From Deltaproteobacteria bacterium (lineage in GTDB: Bacteria; Desulfobacterota; DSM-4660; Desulfatiglandales; HGW-15), in NCBI GenBank assembly GCA_019308525.1, contig JAFDIC010000144.1, positions 1 through 8,854 of the forward strand: a stretch of DNA of 8,854 nt, read 5' to 3'. A model generated the notes under the pieces. That model saw only the letters and a list, made by a program, of their open reading frames with translations, searched no databases and was not told the DNA's origin. Positions 6,662-8,854 of this stretch are shown here, in pieces. Position 1 is the first letter of the stretch, and the number at the start of each line of letters is the position of its first letter. Made by a program: the position numbers and the translations under genes.

Positions 6662-6711
6662 AAAAGCCTATATGATATATTGATCTTAATCCAGCGAAGT
6701 TGGTGAAACTC

Positions 6712-7422
6712 ATGTTATTATATAAAGATTTCCAGGAGATAGGACAGGTGCAAGCAACGGTTTTCACGCCCAGTTTTGTTTTTTCAACATCAAAGATACT
6801 GAAAGAATTGATGGAATTAACACCTGATATGCTTGAAGGAGAGCCAACTATTCTGCCCTTACCTGACGATGCGCCTCATGAAATTCCCAGAATGATACTT
6901 GAAAGCAAAGAAAAGAGGTATAAGCTTGAGGTGGCACCTGCTCGCATTAATTTCTTCCGAAATAAGATTAAGAAGGAAGACCGGGTAGAACTACGCGAGT
7001 TTGTCCAAAAGGCCGGTGAAGTTCTTATTAGTCTACTTGATGGTATAAACGCTAATTGTGGCAGGATAGCCGCAGTAATAAATCGTTACTCCTATCAAGA
7101 TAATCCGAGCAGAAAAATTGCACTCCACTTTTGTAAGGATAGTTTCACCAATGAACCATTTGATCGACCCAGTGAATTCGAATTGCATTGTTTGAGGAAA
7201 TACGATTTTATGGGCTCATTTAAGGTGAACAGCTGGGTTCGCATTAGGAGCGGACGTATAAGATCCGAGAGTGGATTATTTCGTTCAGTCGTGTTCGCGC
7301 ATCAAGACATAAATACATTGGCGGAGGAGACCAAAACCTACAACAATAAAGAAATCCTGTCATTTTACAATGGCGTGTGTGACGAGTTCGATAAGATCTT
7401 AAAACTGTATTTTCCTGAATGA
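6712..7422 (+). CDS. Cassette gene A: uncharacterised protein, possibly TIGR04255-like
   Basis: The protein has 236 residues from ATG 6712, which is preceded by GGTGA at 6702-6706. TTG 6700 and GTG 6703 are in frame and would add up to four residues. There is no signal peptide or membrane helix, so it is probably cytosolic. An N-terminal part looks alpha/beta (QVQATVFTPSFVF). It is followed by LPLPDDAPHEIPR (48-60) and KLEVAPARINFFRNK (71-85), a helix-rich middle, then GRIAAVINRYSY (117-128). A C-terminal half holds FKVNSWVRIRSGR (170-182), QDINTLAEE (198-206) and an acidic, aromatic tail. The layout (a strand with paired R-x-N, then an NRYS-type strand) reminds me of the sporadically distributed TIGR04255 family, whose function is unknown. 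That is a weak resemblance from memory. No nuclease, kinase or DNA-binding motif is visible. Codon and base use are AT-rich (about 40% G+C) unlike the backbone. The gene leads directly into gene B. Confidence 0.7.
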   Translation: MLLYKDFQEIGQVQATVFTPSFVFSTSKILKELMELTPDMLEGEPTILPLPDDAPHEIPRMILESKEKRYKLEVAPARINFFRNKIKKEDRVELREFVQKAGEVLISLLDGINANCGRIAAVINRYSYQDNPSRKIALHFCKDSFTNEPFDRPSEFELHCLRKYDFMGSFKVNSWVRIRSGRIRSESGLFRSVVFAHQDINTLAEETKTYNNKEILSFYNGVCDEFDKILKLYFPE

Positions 7423-7423
7423 G

Positions 7424-7430
7424 AAGGTGG
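7424..7430 (+). promoter_or_regulatory. Shine-Dalgarno deciding the gene B start
   Basis: AAGGTGG lies 6 bases before ATG 7437 and favours it over the in-frame ATG at 7419, which overlaps the gene A stop (ATGA) but has no comparable purine run in front of it. Confidence 0.5.
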
Positions 7431-7436
7431 TCCACT

Positions 7437-8240
7437 ATGAACCCTCAGACCAATATGGATTTCTGTGTGATTGACCATTCCAGACCATTTGAGACTGAAC
7501 GGGTGTGGAAGATTGTTAGATATGGTGAGGAATATCCTACCCATGAATCGGGCGACCTCTTTCATGAGAAGGCAATGGTTTCTTCTGCAGCTGGGTTGTT
7601 TGAGGTCTTCGATTTGTCTTTGACAGGGAACGTAACTCTTGTGACTTCGGGAACTTCTTCGGACATCAACGTTGATATCCCAGAGATTCCTTGGTTTATT
7701 AACGACAAGGCCCATAGAATCATTGTTTTTAATCAAAAGGTTTGTTTGCCCCAGGAGACGACGTGGGCAAGCTGCATCGACGCTGAATTGCCTAAATGGA
7801 GTATTGAGACTCGGTTCAATCAAACTTTTCAAAGAATTGGGAGATTTGCAGCGTTTCCAGAAAACTGGGACTCATATGGCGCCAAAGCCATTGACAGAGA
7901 GTGTATAAGTCAAGGCGTTAGCATTTTCAAGGAGCTCCTTAAATTGAGGTCTCTTGAAGAAGGGGAAATTCCAGCTCCTTTTGTTGCGCCTCTTTCATCA
8001 GGAGGGATTCAAATTGAATGGGAAGAAGGCGAGAGATATATTGAAGTGTCTATAACCCCAGATCCTCTCAGCGTTGACTATTTTGCCACTGACAAGGCAA
8101 GGGAGGGACAATTGAGTTTAGAAGGACCTTTAAGGTCCACATCTGCTTTGAAAGCACTTCTCACCTGGTTTGTTAGTGGAACTGCTGAAGATTTAGCTCA
8201 ACTCACTTTTGAGGAACCTCATGAAGAATGGGCCTTTTGA
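7437..8240 (+). CDS. Cassette gene B: uncharacterised two-part protein with NWDSYGA and GGIQIEW motifs
   Basis: The protein has 267 residues from ATG 7437. ATG 7419 would add six. No signal peptide or membrane span is present. The N-terminal part (about 1-125) is beta-rich and unfamiliar, with WKIVRYGEEYPTH (24-36) and a stretch rich in Ser, Thr and Val. The second part (about 135-215) has FPENWDSYGAKAID (140-153), a helix, IPAPFVAPLSSGGIQIEW (178-195) and a following strand YIEVSITPD (201-209). I recall this NWD-x-YGA ... P-x-x-x-P-x-x-x-GG-x-Q-x-EW pattern from many unannotated bacterial proteins, often shorter ones, but know no function for it. A C-terminal tail of about 50 residues ends acidic (EEPHEEW). 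The gene starts 14 bases after gene A stops, and its 3' end overlaps gene C by 20 bases, so the three are probably made together. A partner role with gene C is inference from overlap. Confidence 0.75.
   Translation: MNPQTNMDFCVIDHSRPFETERVWKIVRYGEEYPTHESGDLFHEKAMVSSAAGLFEVFDLSLTGNVTLVTSGTSSDINVDIPEIPWFINDKAHRIIVFNQKVCLPQETTWASCIDAELPKWSIETRFNQTFQRIGRFAAFPENWDSYGAKAIDRECISQGVSIFKELLKLRSLEEGEIPAPFVAPLSSGGIQIEWEEGERYIEVSITPDPLSVDYFATDKAREGQLSLEGPLRSTSALKALLTWFVSGTAEDLAQLTFEEPHEEWAF
8211..8216 (+). promoter_or_regulatory. Shine-Dalgarno deciding the gene C start
   Basis: GAGGAA lies 4 bases before ATG 8221, inside the 3' end of gene B. It supports ATG 8221 over the TTG at 8209, which would include the site in the coding region. 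Confidence 0.55.
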
Positions 8241-8667
8241 ATGGGAAGAACTTCAAGGAATGGAATCTGAAGAGATCCTTAATGAAGATGAGCTCTATAG
8301 ACGGTTCTTGGACGTCTGGTTAAAAGATGACGGCAGTATTTCTTCAGCAGCCTTTCAAAACACATCTCACACAGACGTTATGTCTGTCGACTTAGCAAGG
8401 CTAACCACCCCCGAAAAAACCGTTTCACAGTATCCAACCTGTGGTGTTGCTGGGTTTTTTGCAGGTCTTGCTAGAAGATTAGAGCAACAAGTTTTGCATG
8501 ATCCCATCCCAGGCAATATAGCCCACTCCAAGGTCAAAGGCCATAAGACAAAAAGTATAAGAAAGAAATTGGCTAAAGGATCAACTGTTGTTTTGCCGCC
8601 TCCAAGGCAGGTGACCACGAGTCTCGGAGAAGCAACTGGCTTGAATGATAATGAAGTTTCAAGCTAG
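8221..8667 (+). CDS. Cassette gene C: small uncharacterised protein with HAxVxGxKT-like segment
   Basis: The protein has 148 residues from ATG 8221, which overlaps gene B by 20 bases. A TTG at 8209 would add four residues. The N-terminus is acidic (EWEELQGMESEEIL). Then come ELYRRFLDVWLKDDGSISSAAF (24-45), SVDLARLTTPEKT (55-67), a Gly/Ala-rich segment GVAGFFAGLARRLEQQV (75-91) and DPIPGNIAHSKVKGHKT (94-110). A basic stretch KSIRKKLAKG (111-120) and a polar tail follow. The series D-G-x-I-S-S-x-A-F, then S-V-D, then L-T-T-P-E, then D-P-x-P-x-N-x-A-H-x-x-V-x-G resembles a family I recall only as unannotated small bacterial proteins, commonly beside NWDSYGA-type proteins. The conserved-looking His 102, Asp 94 and the basic segment could be an active or nucleic-acid contact site, but that is speculation. 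No T-tailed terminator follows within the window. Confidence 0.7.
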   Translation: MKNGPFEWEELQGMESEEILNEDELYRRFLDVWLKDDGSISSAAFQNTSHTDVMSVDLARLTTPEKTVSQYPTCGVAGFFAGLARRLEQQVLHDPIPGNIAHSKVKGHKTKSIRKKLAKGSTVVLPPPRQVTTSLGEATGLNDNEVSS

Positions 8668-8854
8668 AATATCTCTCATGAAAAAAGTGCCCTTGAAGTT
8701 TCTCAATCACTGGCCAAGCTCTTCCAAAGCCCTCAAGTAGTACGTAGATCGAAGAATTGTATATACCCTGCCCGTATCGCATGTTAGCCCAAGTTTGCCA
8801 AAATTTTTGAAGCCGCATCGCGCATTTGTGTGGGTGGATACAAGATGTTGTATC
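8668..8854. other. Tail of the window without a supported gene
   Basis: This stretch of 187 AT-rich bases holds a nine-base direct repeat TGAAGTTTC (8652-8660 and 8694-8702), of which the first copy lies in the end of gene C. It also holds the right copy of the TAGATCGAAG repeat and the terminal dyad at 8837-8854. A minus-strand frame (8573-8818) is open but overlaps gene C and has no family character. The end of the cassette unit is not marked by a clear terminator. Confidence 0.5.
8837..8854. repeat. Perfect 7-bp inverted repeat at the window edge
   Basis: GATACAA (8837-8843) and TTGTATC (8848-8854) are perfect complements around GATG. The right arm ends at the last base of the window, so its full extent cannot be judged. 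It could be a terminator stem, an operator, or the edge of a larger repeat. The rest of the intergenic sequence has no second copy that I found. Confidence 0.4.

Larger units (their letters stand above)
5682..6711. other. About 1 kb without a convincing gene, between backbone and cassette
   Basis: I read both strands and found no ORF with domain-like character, no tRNA T-arm with matching stems, no rRNA and no motif of a known riboswitch, tmRNA, SRP or RNase P RNA. Composition starts backbone-like (GC-rich to about 6000) and becomes AT-rich from about 6280. The contents I can support are inverted repeats (5691-5781, 5853-5900, 5904-5998, 6401-6415, 6499-6537, 6555-6633) and two promoter-like pairs, each listed separately. 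Short dyads GGAGGC/GCCTCC (6282-6287 with 6319-6324) and a CAAAATATT direct repeat (6296-6304 and 6332-6340) are also present, at a level chance could explain. Confidence 0.6.
6035..8754. repeat. 10-bp direct repeat bracketing the cassette
   Basis: TAGATCGAAG occurs at 6035-6044 and 8745-8754, outside the three accessory genes on either side. Each copy is preceded by ACG, with one extra base between in the left copy. Such pairs can be the footprint of an insertion. A 10-mer match between two stretches of this size has an appreciable chance of arising at random, so this is only suggestive. The span given runs from the first copy to the second. Confidence 0.25.

Noticed and set aside
6480..6767. 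Minus-strand open frame of 95 codons across the structured region and the 5' end of gene A
   Set aside because: It starts with GTG inside gene A and has no ribosome site I trust. It overlaps the best promoter candidate and reads as a by-product of the inverted repeats. No family resemblance.
8573..8818. Minus-strand frame of 81 codons at the right end
   Set aside because: It overlaps the 3' end of gene C and has no recognisable family features. A remnant gene cannot be excluded but nothing supports one.
6700..8854. CRISPR array, retron or diversity-generating element
   Set aside because: No repeat-spacer series, no reverse transcriptase motif (such as YADD) and no variable/template repeat pair can be found in the window.

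Overview
The window has two parts. Bases 1 to about 5681 are a GC-richer chromosomal backbone (roughly 50-55% G+C in lines I counted by hand, up to 70% in the proline-rich linker of the first gene). It carries five plus-strand genes packed head to tail. From about 6000 to the end is DNA of about 40% G+C with a three-gene plus-strand cassette whose products I cannot assign to any characterised function. Family resemblance and gene order (tyrosyl-tRNA synthetase, sigma-32-type factor, TPR lipoprotein, LolB/DUF4292-like lipoprotein) suggest a Gram-negative bacterium of the deltaproteobacterial (Desulfobacterota) type. That placement is inference from protein character, not from a search.

Backbone layout. 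The 3' part of a RodZ-like gene (transmembrane helix, long Pro/Glu-rich linker, C-terminal DUF4115-like domain) ends at 717. tyrS follows 6 bases later from a GTG start. A gap of 140 bases that may hold a promoter separates tyrS from an rpoH-type sigma factor with a TTG start. The rpoH 3' end overlaps by 32 bases the start of a 591-residue TPR lipoprotein gene, also TTG. Its stop codon in turn overlaps the start of a LolB-like lipoprotein gene. The last three genes therefore look like one translationally coupled unit linking a stress sigma factor to two envelope lipoproteins.

Intergenic stretch 5682-6711, about 1 kb. I find no convincing gene, tRNA or known RNA here. It does contain a series of inverted repeats. 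Some follow the last backbone gene (5691-5781), then come 5853-5900 and 5904-5998. A denser group lies at 6499-6633, including a 79-base three-way-junction-like fold directly upstream of a good sigma-70-type promoter candidate (TTTACA, 16 bases, TATCAT).

Accessory cassette 6712-8667. Three ORFs of 236, 267 and 148 residues are separated or overlapped by a few bases, each with its own Shine-Dalgarno-like sequence. They look like real, conserved-type proteins: gene A has PDDAPHEIPR and KVNSWVR, gene B has NWDSYGA and GGIQIEW, gene C has DGSISSAAF and a DPIPGNIAHSKVKG segment. None shows catalytic motifs I recognise, and no transposase, integrase or phage gene is visible. This cassette, with its structured upstream region, is the best candidate in the window for an undescribed system. 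What it does cannot be read from the sequence.
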